From: Pectobacterium aroidearum
GTDB taxonomy: Bacteria > Pseudomonadota > Gammaproteobacteria > Enterobacterales > Enterobacteriaceae
NCBI RefSeq assembly: GCF_041228105.1
Contig: NZ_CP166097.1
Coordinates: 2,728,001-2,792,000, forward strand
DNA: 64,000 bases
Direction: 5' to 3'
Made by a program: the position numbers and the translations under genes. The notes below the pieces were generated by a model. That model worked only from the letters and a program-made list of their open reading frames with translations. It did no database searches and was not told the origin of the DNA. Positions within the stretch are counted from its first letter, which is position 1, and each line of letters opens with the position of its first letter. Below, in pieces: positions 47,346-55,819 of the stretch.

Positions 47346-48620
47346 ATGGCCTATTTTATTGATCGACGGCTAAACGGCAAAAACAAAAGCACGGTGAACC
47401 GCCAACGCTTTTTGCGCCGCTATAAGTCGCAAATAAAACAGTCGATTTCCGAGGCCATTAATAAGCGTTCGGTGACCGACATCGAAAGCGGGGAGTCAGT
47501 ATCGATCCCCAATGCAGACATCAACGAACCGATGTTCCATCAGGGCCGTGGAGGACGCCGCCACCGCGTCCACCCGGGCAACGATCATTTCGTACAGAAC
47601 GACAAAATCGAGCGGCCACAAGGAGGTGGCGGCGGTGGTTCCGGTCAGGGGGACGCCAGTAAAGATGGCGAAGGCGAGGATGAGTTTGTCTTTCAGATAT
47701 CCAAAGACGAATATCTGGATCTGCTGTTTGAAGATCTGGCGCTACCGAACCTGAAGAAAACCCAGCATCGGCAGATGAACGAGTATAAGACACACCGTGC
47801 CGGATACACCGCTAACGGCGTTCCTGCCAATATCAGCGTGGTACGGTCGCTGCAGAACTCGCTGGCACGCCGTATGGCGATGACAGCGGGTAAACGCCGC
47901 ACGCTGCATGAGCTGGAAGAGTCGCTGGAACAGTTGGCACATACTGAACCTGCACAATTGCTGGAAGAGGAACGGCTGCGGCAGGAAATTACCGAACTGC
48001 GCCAGAAAATTGCACGCGTGCCGTTTATCGATACGTTTGACCTGCGCTACAAGAACTACGAGCGTCGGGCCGAGCCATCGAGCCAGGCCGTGATGTTTTG
48101 TTTGATGGACGTATCCGGCTCCATGGATCAGGCGACAAAAGACATGGCGAAGCGCTTTTATATTCTGCTGTATTTGTTCCTCAGCAGAAATTACAAAAAC
48201 GTGGACGTTGTCTATATTCGCCATCACACGCAGGCAAAAGAGGTCGATGAACAAGAGTTCTTCTACTCTCAGGAAACCGGCGGCACCATTGTCTCCAGTG
48301 CGTTAAAGCTAATGGAGGAGGTCGTACGTGAGCGCTACGATCCGTCACAGTGGAATATCTATGCGGCACAGGCATCGGATGGCGATAACTGGGCTGACGA
48401 TTCACCGCTGTGCCACCAGATTCTGGCGAATCAGCTTCTGCCGATGGTGCGCTACTACAGCTATATTGAAATCACCCGACGTTCACACCAAACGCTCTGG
48501 CGCGAATATGAAACGCTGCGCGATACGTTCGATAATTTCGCTATGCAGCATATTCGCGATCAGGATGATATCTACCCTGTCTTCCGTGAACTTTTCCGTA
48601 AACAAACCGTAGGCCATTAA
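47346..48620 (+). CDS. yeaH: YeaH protein (UPF0229, von Willebrand-like)
   Basis: A 424-residue cytoplasmic protein of the UPF0229 family, co-expressed with YeaG. The start [20 protein letters not shown] is chosen by E. coli and by GGGGGAAAC just upstream; nine further codons are open. A Gly-rich linker ([10 protein letters not shown], near residue 90) precedes a coiled-coil region (about 180-225). The C-terminal von Willebrand-A-like domain carries the metal-site motif [11 protein letters not shown] (DxSxS). The molecular role is unknown. Confidence 0.96.
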   Translation: MAYFIDRRLNGKNKSTVNRQRFLRRYKSQIKQSISEAINKRSVTDIESGESVSIPNADINEPMFHQGRGGRRHRVHPGNDHFVQNDKIERPQGGGGGGSGQGDASKDGEGEDEFVFQISKDEYLDLLFEDLALPNLKKTQHRQMNEYKTHRAGYTANGVPANISVVRSLQNSLARRMAMTAGKRRTLHELEESLEQLAHTEPAQLLEEERLRQEITELRQKIARVPFIDTFDLRYKNYERRAEPSSQAVMFCLMDVSGSMDQATKDMAKRFYILLYLFLSRNYKNVDVVYIRHHTQAKEVDEQEFFYSQETGGTIVSSALKLMEEVVRERYDPSQWNIYAAQASDGDNWADDSPLCHQILANQLLPMVRYYSYIEITRRSHQTLWREYETLRDTFDNFAMQHIRDQDDIYPVFRELFRKQTVGH

Positions 48621-48719
48621 CCACCTCTCCAGCCAGTTATCTGTTAGTTGTTGATGATGATAGTCATTGATGATCAATAGTTAGCTGGCTGATTCTCTTT
48701 CTCTGCGCATTTTTCCATA

Positions 48720-48742
48720 AACATGCATTTAAAATACATGTA
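48720..48742. promoter_or_regulatory. NsrR-like operator before the hemerythrin gene
   Basis: AACATGCATTT-A-AAATACATGTA fits the NsrR 11-1-11 consensus AAGATGCATTT-n-AAATGCATCTT with one mismatch in the left arm and three in the right. It ends 36 bp before the start codon, overlapping the probable promoter (TTATAC near 48765 as -10). NsrR represses nitric-oxide defence genes. Confidence 0.65.
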
Positions 48743-48778
48743 TTATAAATGACATTATACCTGCATAGAGAATCGCTT

Positions 48779-49189
48779 ATGAACATTGATAAATTCAAAC
48801 ACCAGCACACCGAGATACTCGAAAGTATTGATACCCTGCGCCAACTATCCCGTGCTGGCGTAACGGAAAATGCCGCTGACATCGCCCGCGCTATCGTCGC
48901 CATGAGTTCCACTATCAAATTGCACCTGTCCGCAGAAGATCGCGTGCTTTACCCTTCGCTTCAGCGCAGCGGTGATGAACAGTTAACGAAAATGAGTCAG
49001 CATTATCAGGATGAAATGCAAACCATTGCCGCCGATTACGATGCCTTTTCCCGTCGCTGGAATACGGCTTCACAGTTGATTGGCCACGACCGGGATTTCC
49101 GGGCGGATGCTAATCACGTATTGCGGAAGGTCTATGAGCGTATGCAGCGGGAGAACCACGATTTTTATCCCCGCATCGAAACGGCCTGA
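48779..49189 (+). CDS. Hemerythrin-like (HHE) domain protein
   Basis: A 136-residue four-helix protein expected to bind a di-iron centre. Candidate ligands are His10 (KHQHTEIL), His49 and Glu53 (LHLSAEDRVLYP), His75 (SQHYQDEM), and His113 or His127 (ENHDFYPRI). The start MNIDKFKHQHTEI is chosen because upstream codons overlap the promoter region. It stands alone between yeaH and an MFS gene. The NsrR-like site suggests nitric oxide or nitrosative stress as the trigger, as for the di-iron repair protein YtfE, though this protein lacks the YtfE N-terminal domain. Confidence 0.85.
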   Translation: MNIDKFKHQHTEILESIDTLRQLSRAGVTENAADIARAIVAMSSTIKLHLSAEDRVLYPSLQRSGDEQLTKMSQHYQDEMQTIAADYDAFSRRWNTASQLIGHDRDFRADANHVLRKVYERMQRENHDFYPRIETA

Positions 49190-49389
49190 GCGGATTAAGC
49201 ACAACCTGACTCACGGGTGGAGATGCTCTAACGACAGTAACTCCGCCCGCCCACGTCCTCTTTAATCATGGCCTTACAAAGCCATTTTTCGTTACGGCAA
49301 CATGACATTGTCACAAAGATAACACTTTCTTTCCGCCCGCGTGCGCATTACCCTGTCGACCCCATAAAATGTAGATTTCTGTTTTTGTT

Positions 49390-50592
49390 ATGCAACGATT
49401 TGTTCTGATTTTACTGACTCTGGTTCTGCTCGGCCCTCTGGGTATCGACATCTATTTGCCGCTTATTCCTGCCATTGCCGTGGCGCTAAACAGCCCTGAA
49501 TCGCTGATTCAGTCCACCGTCGCCCTGTTTATTCTGATCATGGGATTAGGCCAGCTTCTGGCTGGGCCGCTGGTCGACAAGTACGGTCGTCGCCCGATGG
49601 CGTTGGCAGGCGTGATGATCTATATCATCGGAGCTGTCATGGCCGCGCTGGCAACCAGCGCCACACTGTTCGTTCTCTCACGCCTTTTTCAGGGTATGGC
49701 CGTCTGCTGTACCGCCGTTGCCATTTTCAGCAGCGTCCGTGACAAGCTAAACGGCGACGATGCCGCCAGAACCTATGGTTTTCTCAACGGCACGCTGAAT
49801 ATTGTGCCGGCGCTGGCGCCGCTATTAGGCGGTCTGTTGGCCGAAGCCTTCGGCTGGCGTGCCCCCTTCTGGTTCCTCGCAGGCTACAGCATTCTGGTTC
49901 TGGCAATCGTCATCCGTTTTCTGCCCGAAACGCGCCCGGACTCAACGTTGCCCGTGCACGGCTTACCGCTGCGCCAATATGCCCGCTTGTTATCCGATCG
50001 CCACTTTCTAGGGTTCGCGTCAGTCAACGCAGGCGCAATGGGGATGGCGTTAACCTACGTCACCTTTTCCCCTGTGGTGCTGATGAATCAGGCACAGCTG
50101 ACGCCGCTTGAGTTTTCGATTGCCTTCGGCGCAAACGGCTTTTGGATCATGCTGGTCAGCTTTTTTGCAAACCGCATTATCCGCAAAGTCGGCCGTCCAC
50201 GCTGTCTGGCTGTGGGTAGCCTGCTGATGGGCGCGGGTTTCCTTTCGCTGCTTGGTGGTGTCGTGCTCTTACCTGACGCGCTGCAAAACACCTGGCCGAC
50301 CTACATGCTGCCCGTCGCCTTGGCCTGTGCCGGTCTGGCATTTTTGATCGGTCCCTCCACCAGCTATGCGCTGGAGCCTTATTCCAATGAGGCGGGGATT
50401 GCGTCGGCGATGGTAGGATTCGTGCAAATGGCAGGGGGTGCGGCGCTGGGGTTGATTGCGATGGCGCTCCCTCTGTCGTCAAAAATATCACTGGCACTGG
50501 TGATGCTCTGTGCCGCACTGCTGGCAATACGCGCCCGTCTGCTCACGCGGCACCACAAGGGCAGCATTACATCACTGCCCCGCACTGAGTAA
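49390..50592 (+). CDS. MFS drug-efflux transporter, Bcr/CflA-CmlA type
   Basis: A 400-residue, 12-helix proton-drug antiporter. It has the DHA1 signatures: LGIDIYLPLIPAIA (motif D1, near residues 18-31), GPLVDKYGRRPMALAG (motif A, near 59-74) and LNIVPALAPLLGGLLAE (motif C, near 135-151). RLFQGMAVCCTAVAIFSSVRD is close in pattern to CmlA-type chloramphenicol exporters. The substrate cannot be predicted. It is convergent with dadA and has no local regulator. Confidence 0.9.
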   Translation: MQRFVLILLTLVLLGPLGIDIYLPLIPAIAVALNSPESLIQSTVALFILIMGLGQLLAGPLVDKYGRRPMALAGVMIYIIGAVMAALATSATLFVLSRLFQGMAVCCTAVAIFSSVRDKLNGDDAARTYGFLNGTLNIVPALAPLLGGLLAEAFGWRAPFWFLAGYSILVLAIVIRFLPETRPDSTLPVHGLPLRQYARLLSDRHFLGFASVNAGAMGMALTYVTFSPVVLMNQAQLTPLEFSIAFGANGFWIMLVSFFANRIIRKVGRPRCLAVGSLLMGAGFLSLLGGVVLLPDALQNTWPTYMLPVALACAGLAFLIGPSTSYALEPYSNEAGIASAMVGFVQMAGGAALGLIAMALPLSSKISLALVMLCAALLAIRARLLTRHHKGSITSLPRTE

Positions 50593-50661
50593 AATCTCGG
50601 TGATGTTCAAAACATTAATGAGTTCAAAACATCCATTACTTCAAAAAACAGAACAGCGATA

Positions 50662-51915
50662 CTAACGAACGTATCTTTCCACGGACAAATCATCGGCCTC
50701 AATCTCCGGTGATTTGTCCGACAGAATATCCGCCAGTAACTTTCCTGACCCGCAGGCCATCGTCCAACCTAACGTGCCATGTCCGGTATTCAGGTACAGA
50801 TTTTTCAGCGGAGAACGCCCCACCAGCGGCGTGCCGTCTGGCGTCATCGGACGCAGCCCCGTCCAGAATGTTGCTTGTTCAATCGGGCCGCAATGGGGAT
50901 ACAGATCGCGCACGACCATCTCCAGCGTTTCACGTCGTTTAGGATTCAGATCGGTGTTGAAGCCCACGACCTCTGCCATTCCTCCAACGCGGATGCGACG
51001 ATCAAAACGCGTGATGGCCACTTTGTAGGTTTCATCCAGCACGGTAGAAACCGGCGCGGAGGCATCATCCGCCAGCGGGATCGTCAGTGAATAGCCTTTC
51101 AGCGGATAAACCGGAATATCGAACCACTGCCGCAGTAGTCCCGTGGAATAGGAACCGCAGGCCATCACATAGGCGTCCGCCACGATCATCTCATCATCAC
51201 ACTGAACGCCCGTTACGTTTTGGCCTTCTACCCGTAACTGACGAACGTGACGCCCCAGTTTGAAGGTGACGCCCGCATCGGCAGCCATCGCCGCCAGTTG
51301 ACGGGTGAACAGCTGACAGTCCCCAGTCTCATCATGTGGTAAGCGCAGCCCGCCGGTCAGTTTCTCCGCCACATTTGCCAGCGCAGGTTCAACAGAGGCC
51401 AATTCATGACACGTCAGCAGTTGGTATGGCACACCAGCCTCTTCCAGCACGGCGATATCCCGAGTTGCATTGTCATATTGCTGTTCGGTACGGAACAGTT
51501 GCAGCGTTCCGCCCTGCCGACCTTCGTACTGAATACCGGTATCTCGCCGCAGCTGTTGCAAACAATCACGGCTGTACTCCGCCAGACGCACCATCCTCGC
51601 TTTATTGGTCTTATAGTGGCGCGCATCGCAATTGAACAACATTTGCCACATCCAGCACAACTGCGCGGCCGTGAAGTCGGGCCGGATAGCCAGAGGCGCA
51701 TGGCGCTGAAACATCCATTTTATCGCTTTCAGCGGTATTCCCGGCGCCGCCCAGGGCGCAGCATAGCCGGGAGAAATCTGCCCGGCATTCCCGGCGCTGG
51801 TTTCTAACGCGGGCTCCGGTTGTCTATCGATAACGGTGACATCATGCCCTTCCTGCGCAAGATACCAGGCGGTACTCACGCCAACTACGCCACTTCCCAG
51901 AATCACAACCCGCAT
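50662..51915 (-). CDS. dadA: D-amino acid dehydrogenase small subunit
   Basis: Membrane-associated FAD enzyme that oxidises D-amino acids, above all D-alanine, to keto acids. The 417-residue protein has the FAD-binding GxGxxG start [20 protein letters not shown] and ends with the C-terminal FAD motif [20 protein letters not shown] (near 375-394). The usual partner dadX (alanine racemase) does not follow; an MFS gene converges on it. A perfect CRP site lies about 215 bp upstream. Confidence 0.97.
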   Translation of the reverse strand: MRVVILGSGVVGVSTAWYLAQEGHDVTVIDRQPEPALETSAGNAGQISPGYAAPWAAPGIPLKAIKWMFQRHAPLAIRPDFTAAQLCWMWQMLFNCDARHYKTNKARMVRLAEYSRDCLQQLRRDTGIQYEGRQGGTLQLFRTEQQYDNATRDIAVLEEAGVPYQLLTCHELASVEPALANVAEKLTGGLRLPHDETGDCQLFTRQLAAMAADAGVTFKLGRHVRQLRVEGQNVTGVQCDDEMIVADAYVMACGSYSTGLLRQWFDIPVYPLKGYSLTIPLADDASAPVSTVLDETYKVAITRFDRRIRVGGMAEVVGFNTDLNPKRRETLEMVVRDLYPHCGPIEQATFWTGLRPMTPDGTPLVGRSPLKNLYLNTGHGTLGWTMACGSGKLLADILSDKSPEIEADDLSVERYVR

Positions 51916-52122
51916 GCTACCGCTCTCCCTTTCTCTCCGCTAAAGACCGTCTAATCTGCTAGAAAACTGTTTATTTAATGGAATAAAACACTAGGTAACA
52001 GGTGAAACTGGAGACTACTCTAGCATTTGGGAAGGAATTGTCACCCGTCTCAACGATAACATTTATCTATTGTTCCTTCTCACCCCAATCAATCTTCTCC
52101 AGGACATTCGTAATGAAATAAC

Positions 52123-52138
52123 TGTGAAATCATTCACA
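52123..52138. promoter_or_regulatory. CRP site between dadA and the PTS operon
   Basis: TGTGA-AATCAT-TCACA is an exact CRP consensus match. It lies 207 bp upstream of dadA (minus) and 262 bp upstream of the PTS operon (plus). A weaker match, CATGA-TAACCA-TCACA, is at 52245-52260. Catabolite control would make sense for both units. Confidence 0.75.
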
Positions 52139-52358
52139 AAATAGGCATTCGTTTTTTAGGAAGAAACGGTAGAAAGGATAAAAAAGACAGAAATGTTAAA
52201 ACTCAAATGAATGAATGCGTTAGCCCAGTCGCACATTTTAAAATCATGATAACCATCACAGAAACCTATCCCTATTCATCCCTGTCAAGCTGCGAAACCC
52301 CGTAATTAAATACAAATTTGAGATATTCATCAAAAAAATGCTTTATCAGTTTAATAAC

Positions 52359-52374
52359 ATTGTGTTCACACGAT
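52359..52374 (+). promoter_or_regulatory. Palindrome just before the PTS operon
   Basis: ATTGTGTTCACACGAT is symmetric at 12 of 16 positions (ATyGTGTnnACACrAT), 26 bp before the first start codon. A weak promoter, TTGAGA at 52318 and TTTATC at 52342, would place it at the transcription start, where a repressor could sit. The regulator is not encoded nearby. Confidence 0.4.
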
Positions 52375-52400
52375 AATTATTCATATTTCAGAGGTCAACG

Positions 52401-53381
52401 ATGAAAATTGGATTAGTCATTAGTGGCGGCGATGTTAGCGGAATAAATAACTTCATCTTTCAGGTGAACAGAATGACAGATGCTGACATCGTTATTTTTG
52501 ATGGTGGAATTAATGGCCTTATCGACAATTGCTGCAAAGCGATTACTCGCCGCGATCTGGTTGATTATTCCATCTCATCAATGCCGTTGATGACGTCAGG
52601 GAGAAGAGCAGGAAAATGCAGAAAAGCTGATTATGAGAAAATCGTTAAAAATATACAAAAACAAAAACTCGATGCGCTCATCATGGCTGGGGGTGATGGA
52701 TCATTCCAATTTCTCAAGAAGCTCAGCCACTATGGTGTCCATTGCTACGGCGTAGGAATGACGATTGACAATGATATTTCAGGAAACAGCTACACGATTG
52801 GTTTTTCTACCGCCTGCGAACAGGTAATGAGTGAGGTAGAAAAGTTACGCAATACGGGCCGGGGATTACAAGGCCGAGTATTCATGATTGAACTGCTGGG
52901 CGGTTATTGTGGGGAATTAACATTACAGGCCGCATTAAAAAGCAATGCTGACATTGCGCTTATTCCAGAGTCACCCTGGGACATGGATACGTTATCACAA
53001 TGTATTCGGGAAAAGATTGCAGAACAGAACAGCGTGATTATTTTATGCTCTGAAGGCTATACCCAGGAATATACGCCCGGCTTTCAGGGCGCGATCGACA
53101 CCATTATCAAGAAGCTAGAGCACAAAATTGGAATCCGTATCCGAAAGACTATTTTGGGATATGGTTTACGAAATGGCGCGCCCACCGGGGAAGAAATTAT
53201 TCAGGGCACCCTTTTAGCAGAGGAAGTCGTTCGGTGTATCAACACTGGGCTGACAAATAAAATCATTATTATTAATAACAACAACAAAGCTATTCCCATC
53301 GACTTAGAGGAGTCCGAACGCCGCTTAGTCGATGTAGAAAGTCATCTTTATAAGCTCGCGAAAGCTCATCATCTTATATGA
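52401..53381 (+). CDS. PfkA-family (ATP-type) sugar-phosphate kinase
   Basis: A 326-residue kinase of the 6-phosphofructokinase family; first gene of the PTS operon. The ATP-site GGDGS (residues 97-101) and catalytic TIDND (121-125) are intact, and the E. coli effector-side Arg72 region is changed (SGRRAGK). Of the residues that hold fructose-6-phosphate in E. coli PfkA, the counterparts of Arg162, Glu222, Arg243 and Arg252 remain (Arg159, Glu218, Arg248, Arg257). Arg171 is replaced by Gly168, His249 by Tyr254 and Met169 by Leu. A sugar-phosphate other than fructose-6-phosphate is therefore a fair guess. AGAGG precedes the ATG. Confidence 0.88.
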   Translation: MKIGLVISGGDVSGINNFIFQVNRMTDADIVIFDGGINGLIDNCCKAITRRDLVDYSISSMPLMTSGRRAGKCRKADYEKIVKNIQKQKLDALIMAGGDGSFQFLKKLSHYGVHCYGVGMTIDNDISGNSYTIGFSTACEQVMSEVEKLRNTGRGLQGRVFMIELLGGYCGELTLQAALKSNADIALIPESPWDMDTLSQCIREKIAEQNSVIILCSEGYTQEYTPGFQGAIDTIIKKLEHKIGIRIRKTILGYGLRNGAPTGEEIIQGTLLAEEVVRCINTGLTNKIIIINNNNKAIPIDLEESERRLVDVESHLYKLAKAHHLI

Positions 53382-53391
53382 GGCCATTATT

Positions 53392-53685
53392 ATGTTGAAA
53401 GTTCTTTGCGTATGCGGCTGTGGATTAGGCTCCAGTTTCGCTATCGAAATGAGTGCAAAATCCGTACTAAAAAAACTGGGCATTGATGCAGAAATAAATC
53501 ACACCACGATTTCAGAAGCCTCTGCCTTCCGCTATGACGTCATTTTAACGCAGAAAATATTTGCGGATATTCTGACTAGTGATGCCAATGAGGATGAGAA
53601 AAAAAGAATCATCATTCTTAATAAATTGACCGACAAAGACGAAATAGAAGAAAAAATCTTAGCGTATATTCAGGCTCATAAATAA
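53392..53685 (+). CDS. PTS EIIB component, ascorbate/lactose-type fold
   Basis: A 97-residue cytoplasmic phospho-carrier that passes phosphate from EIIA to the incoming sugar. The phosphocysteine is Cys8 in VCVCGCGLGSSFAIEM, the P-loop-like start of the SgaB/UlaB class. It begins 10 bp after the kinase gene and ends 13 bp before EIIC, so the three are translated as a block. Confidence 0.9.
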   Translation: MLKVLCVCGCGLGSSFAIEMSAKSVLKKLGIDAEINHTTISEASAFRYDVILTQKIFADILTSDANEDEKKRIIILNKLTDKDEIEEKILAYIQAHK

Positions 53686-53698
53686 CATGAGGTGAAAA

Positions 53699-55036
53699 AT
53701 GAACACCGTTATCAATTTCATTGTGAAAGATTTATTAGGCCAGGCATCCATATTAATCGCACTGATCGCCATGATTGGTTTGATTCTACAGAAAAAATCA
53801 GTCGGAAAAATTGCAGAAGGAACGTTCAAGACCCTACTGGGTTTCCTCATCATGATGGCGGGGATTAACATCATCGTCGACACCCTGACGTATTTGAATA
53901 GCATCTTTACTCAGGGGTTTGGCATGACAGGCTACATCACCGATGTTGCCGCTATCGCCGGACTGGCCAACCGCGAACTCGGGTCAGAAGTTGCCTTGAC
54001 GCTCATGGTGATCTTTGCGGTCAACATCCTTATTGCGCGCATTACTCCCTTTAAATATATCTTCCTGACTGGGCAAGCCCTGCTGTGGATGGCAACAATC
54101 GGTACCGTGATCGGCTACAAATCGGGTTTAACCGGCGCAACACTGATCCTCACCGGAGGCATATTTGGCGGCATTATGGCCGTGCTGATGCCCGCGCTAG
54201 CGCAGCCGATTGTACGTAAAATCACGAATTCTGATGATGTAGCGCTCGGGCATTTTTGTACCATCGGGTATCTGGTGCAAGCTGCCGTCGCCCGTTTAGT
54301 CGGTAAAAACTCCAAATCTACCGAGGACTTAACGCTACCCGATAACTTCAAATTCTTGCAGGATACCTACCTGTCAATGGCCGTGGTTATGGTACCGATG
54401 TACCTCATCCCTGCCGTGGCGGCTGGACCGGCCTATATCGCGCAATACGCCAACGGCGTTAACTATCTGATGTATTCCTTCATGCAGTCCATGCAGTTTG
54501 TCGCAGGGGTGTTTGTTCTCTACAGCGGTGTACGTCTGCTGCTTAATGAATTAGTTCCCGCATTCCGCGGCATCGCGATGCGTCTGGTACCCAACGCCAA
54601 ACCCGCGCTGGATTGCCCGGTGCTCTTCCCTTATGCGCCCAACGCCGTGATTGTCGGCTTTCTTGCTACCACCGTCGGCTCTGTTCTGGGAATGCTGATC
54701 TTTCCAATGTTTGGGTTGGCGATGATTCTGCCGGGGTTATTGACCAACTTCTTTGCTGGCGGGACAGCGGGTATTTTCGGCAACGCACTGGGAGGGCGTC
54801 GTGGCGCCGTCATCGGAGGCGTCGTTCATGGTCTTTTCATTACCCTATTGCCCGCCATTTTGGTGCCATTACTGGAAGTCTTCGGGTTTACCGGCGTGAC
54901 CTTTAGTGATTCTGATGTCATCAGTACAGGTCTGATATTAGGACACGCATTCCAACAAGATTGGTTATTTGTCGCTGCGTTTGTCGCATTCGTTGCATTC
55001 ATTGCCTTTATTGCGAATCGTAAATTATCGCAATAG
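53699..55036 (+). CDS. PTS EIIC component, UlaA/SgaT family
   Basis: Membrane channel of the PTS that carries the sugar across the inner membrane. The 445-residue protein has about eleven hydrophobic segments and UlaA-class landmarks: FKTLLGFLIMMAGINIIVDTL (near residues 42-62), ITPFKYIFLTGQALLWMA (near 115) and LTNFFAGGTAGIFGNALGGRRGA (near 351-373). The family is best known for L-ascorbate, but members with other substrates are common. No ulaD/E/F-type ascorbate genes are nearby, so ascorbate is unlikely here. Confidence 0.9.
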   Translation: MNTVINFIVKDLLGQASILIALIAMIGLILQKKSVGKIAEGTFKTLLGFLIMMAGINIIVDTLTYLNSIFTQGFGMTGYITDVAAIAGLANRELGSEVALTLMVIFAVNILIARITPFKYIFLTGQALLWMATIGTVIGYKSGLTGATLILTGGIFGGIMAVLMPALAQPIVRKITNSDDVALGHFCTIGYLVQAAVARLVGKNSKSTEDLTLPDNFKFLQDTYLSMAVVMVPMYLIPAVAAGPAYIAQYANGVNYLMYSFMQSMQFVAGVFVLYSGVRLLLNELVPAFRGIAMRLVPNAKPALDCPVLFPYAPNAVIVGFLATTVGSVLGMLIFPMFGLAMILPGLLTNFFAGGTAGIFGNALGGRRGAVIGGVVHGLFITLLPAILVPLLEVFGFTGVTFSDSDVISTGLILGHAFQQDWLFVAAFVAFVAFIAFIANRKLSQ

Positions 55037-55096
55037 CGCATGGCCTTTCGATGGTCTGTCGTCATTAACGTTATGTAAACGGGTTAAGGGGTCACG

Positions 55097-55375
55097 ATGT
55101 TTTCTTTTCTCAGGCGTTTTTTATCTTCCGGATTCTCTGCCGATCGTCGTAGTCATGTGAATGACAACATTGCCAAAGAAATGGAACAAGAATTAGCAGA
55201 GCTGGAATCTCGCTTAATACAAGATCCGAACCATAGTGAAACGCAGAAAATGTTAATGATTAAATACAACCAGGCCATCCAGTTATTTTCTGGGCATCCT
55301 GATTATCGACATCGCGTTGATGATATTTTTATCAAAATTGATGAACTCAGAAACACCATTCGTAAAAGTATATGA
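55097..55375 (+). CDS. 92-residue protein of unknown function in the PTS operon
   Basis: I recognise no family. The protein starts with an amphipathic stretch (MFSFLRRFLSSGFSADRR), followed by helices with heptad-like spacing (EMEQELAELESRLI, near residues 29-42) and a basic C-terminus (ELRNTIRKSI). Neither signal peptide nor metal motif is seen. AAGGGG lies 6 nt before the ATG. It lies between EIIC and EIIA, 60 bp after one and 6 bp before the other, so it is part of the operon. A regulatory or assembly role with the PTS is only a guess. Confidence 0.75.
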   Translation: MFSFLRRFLSSGFSADRRSHVNDNIAKEMEQELAELESRLIQDPNHSETQKMLMIKYNQAIQLFSGHPDYRHRVDDIFIKIDELRNTIRKSI

Positions 55376-55381
55376 GGCGTT

Positions 55382-55819
55382 ATGAGCATAAAAAACTTCC
55401 TGTTACAACATAACTGTATTCAACTTGGCGTGGTATGTAAAACGTGGGAAGACGCGATATATTGTGCCGCACAACCATTAATTAACGCAAAATTTATCAC
55501 GGATGAGTATCCCATCGCGGTGATAAAAAACACGAAGAAATATGGTCCTTATTATGTTTTTGATGAAGGCATCGCGATTCCACATGCTCGCCCTGAATGC
55601 GGGGTGCGGGAGAATTGTTTCAGTTTACTGACGTTACAAACACCGATCTCTATTCAGGGAAGTGAACCCGTGGATATTTTAATTATGTTCGGTGGCGTTA
55701 GCAGTGATGCACATATTACGGAAGGCATTGCCTCTATCGTCAATCTACTGGAAAAAGACGACATGATCTCTCGTATTCGAACTGCCATAACATTCGATGA
55801 CATTGTCGGGGTATTATGA
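55382..55819 (+). CDS. PTS EIIA component, mannitol/fructose-type fold
   Basis: A 145-residue phospho-carrier that takes phosphate from HPr. The phosphohistidine is His68 in the family motif DEGIAIPHARPE (residues 61-72), and the C-terminal helix region (NLLEKDDMISRI) is typical. The order EIIB-EIIC-EIIA with separate proteins matches the ascorbate-type layout. Its stop overlaps the next ATG by four bases (ATGA). Confidence 0.92.
   Translation: MSIKNFLLQHNCIQLGVVCKTWEDAIYCAAQPLINAKFITDEYPIAVIKNTKKYGPYYVFDEGIAIPHARPECGVRENCFSLLTLQTPISIQGSEPVDILIMFGGVSSDAHITEGIASIVNLLEKDDMISRIRTAITFDDIVGVL

Noticed and set aside
48621..48700. Terminator after yeaH
   Set aside because: AGCCAG/CTGGCT pairs over a span of more than 45 bases with poor inner pairing, and no T-run follows.
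53699..55036. Assignment of the PTS as an L-ascorbate system (ulaA)
   Set aside because: Neither UlaD, UlaE, UlaF nor UlaG-like proteins are present; the partners are a PfkA-type kinase and LacD-type aldolase.
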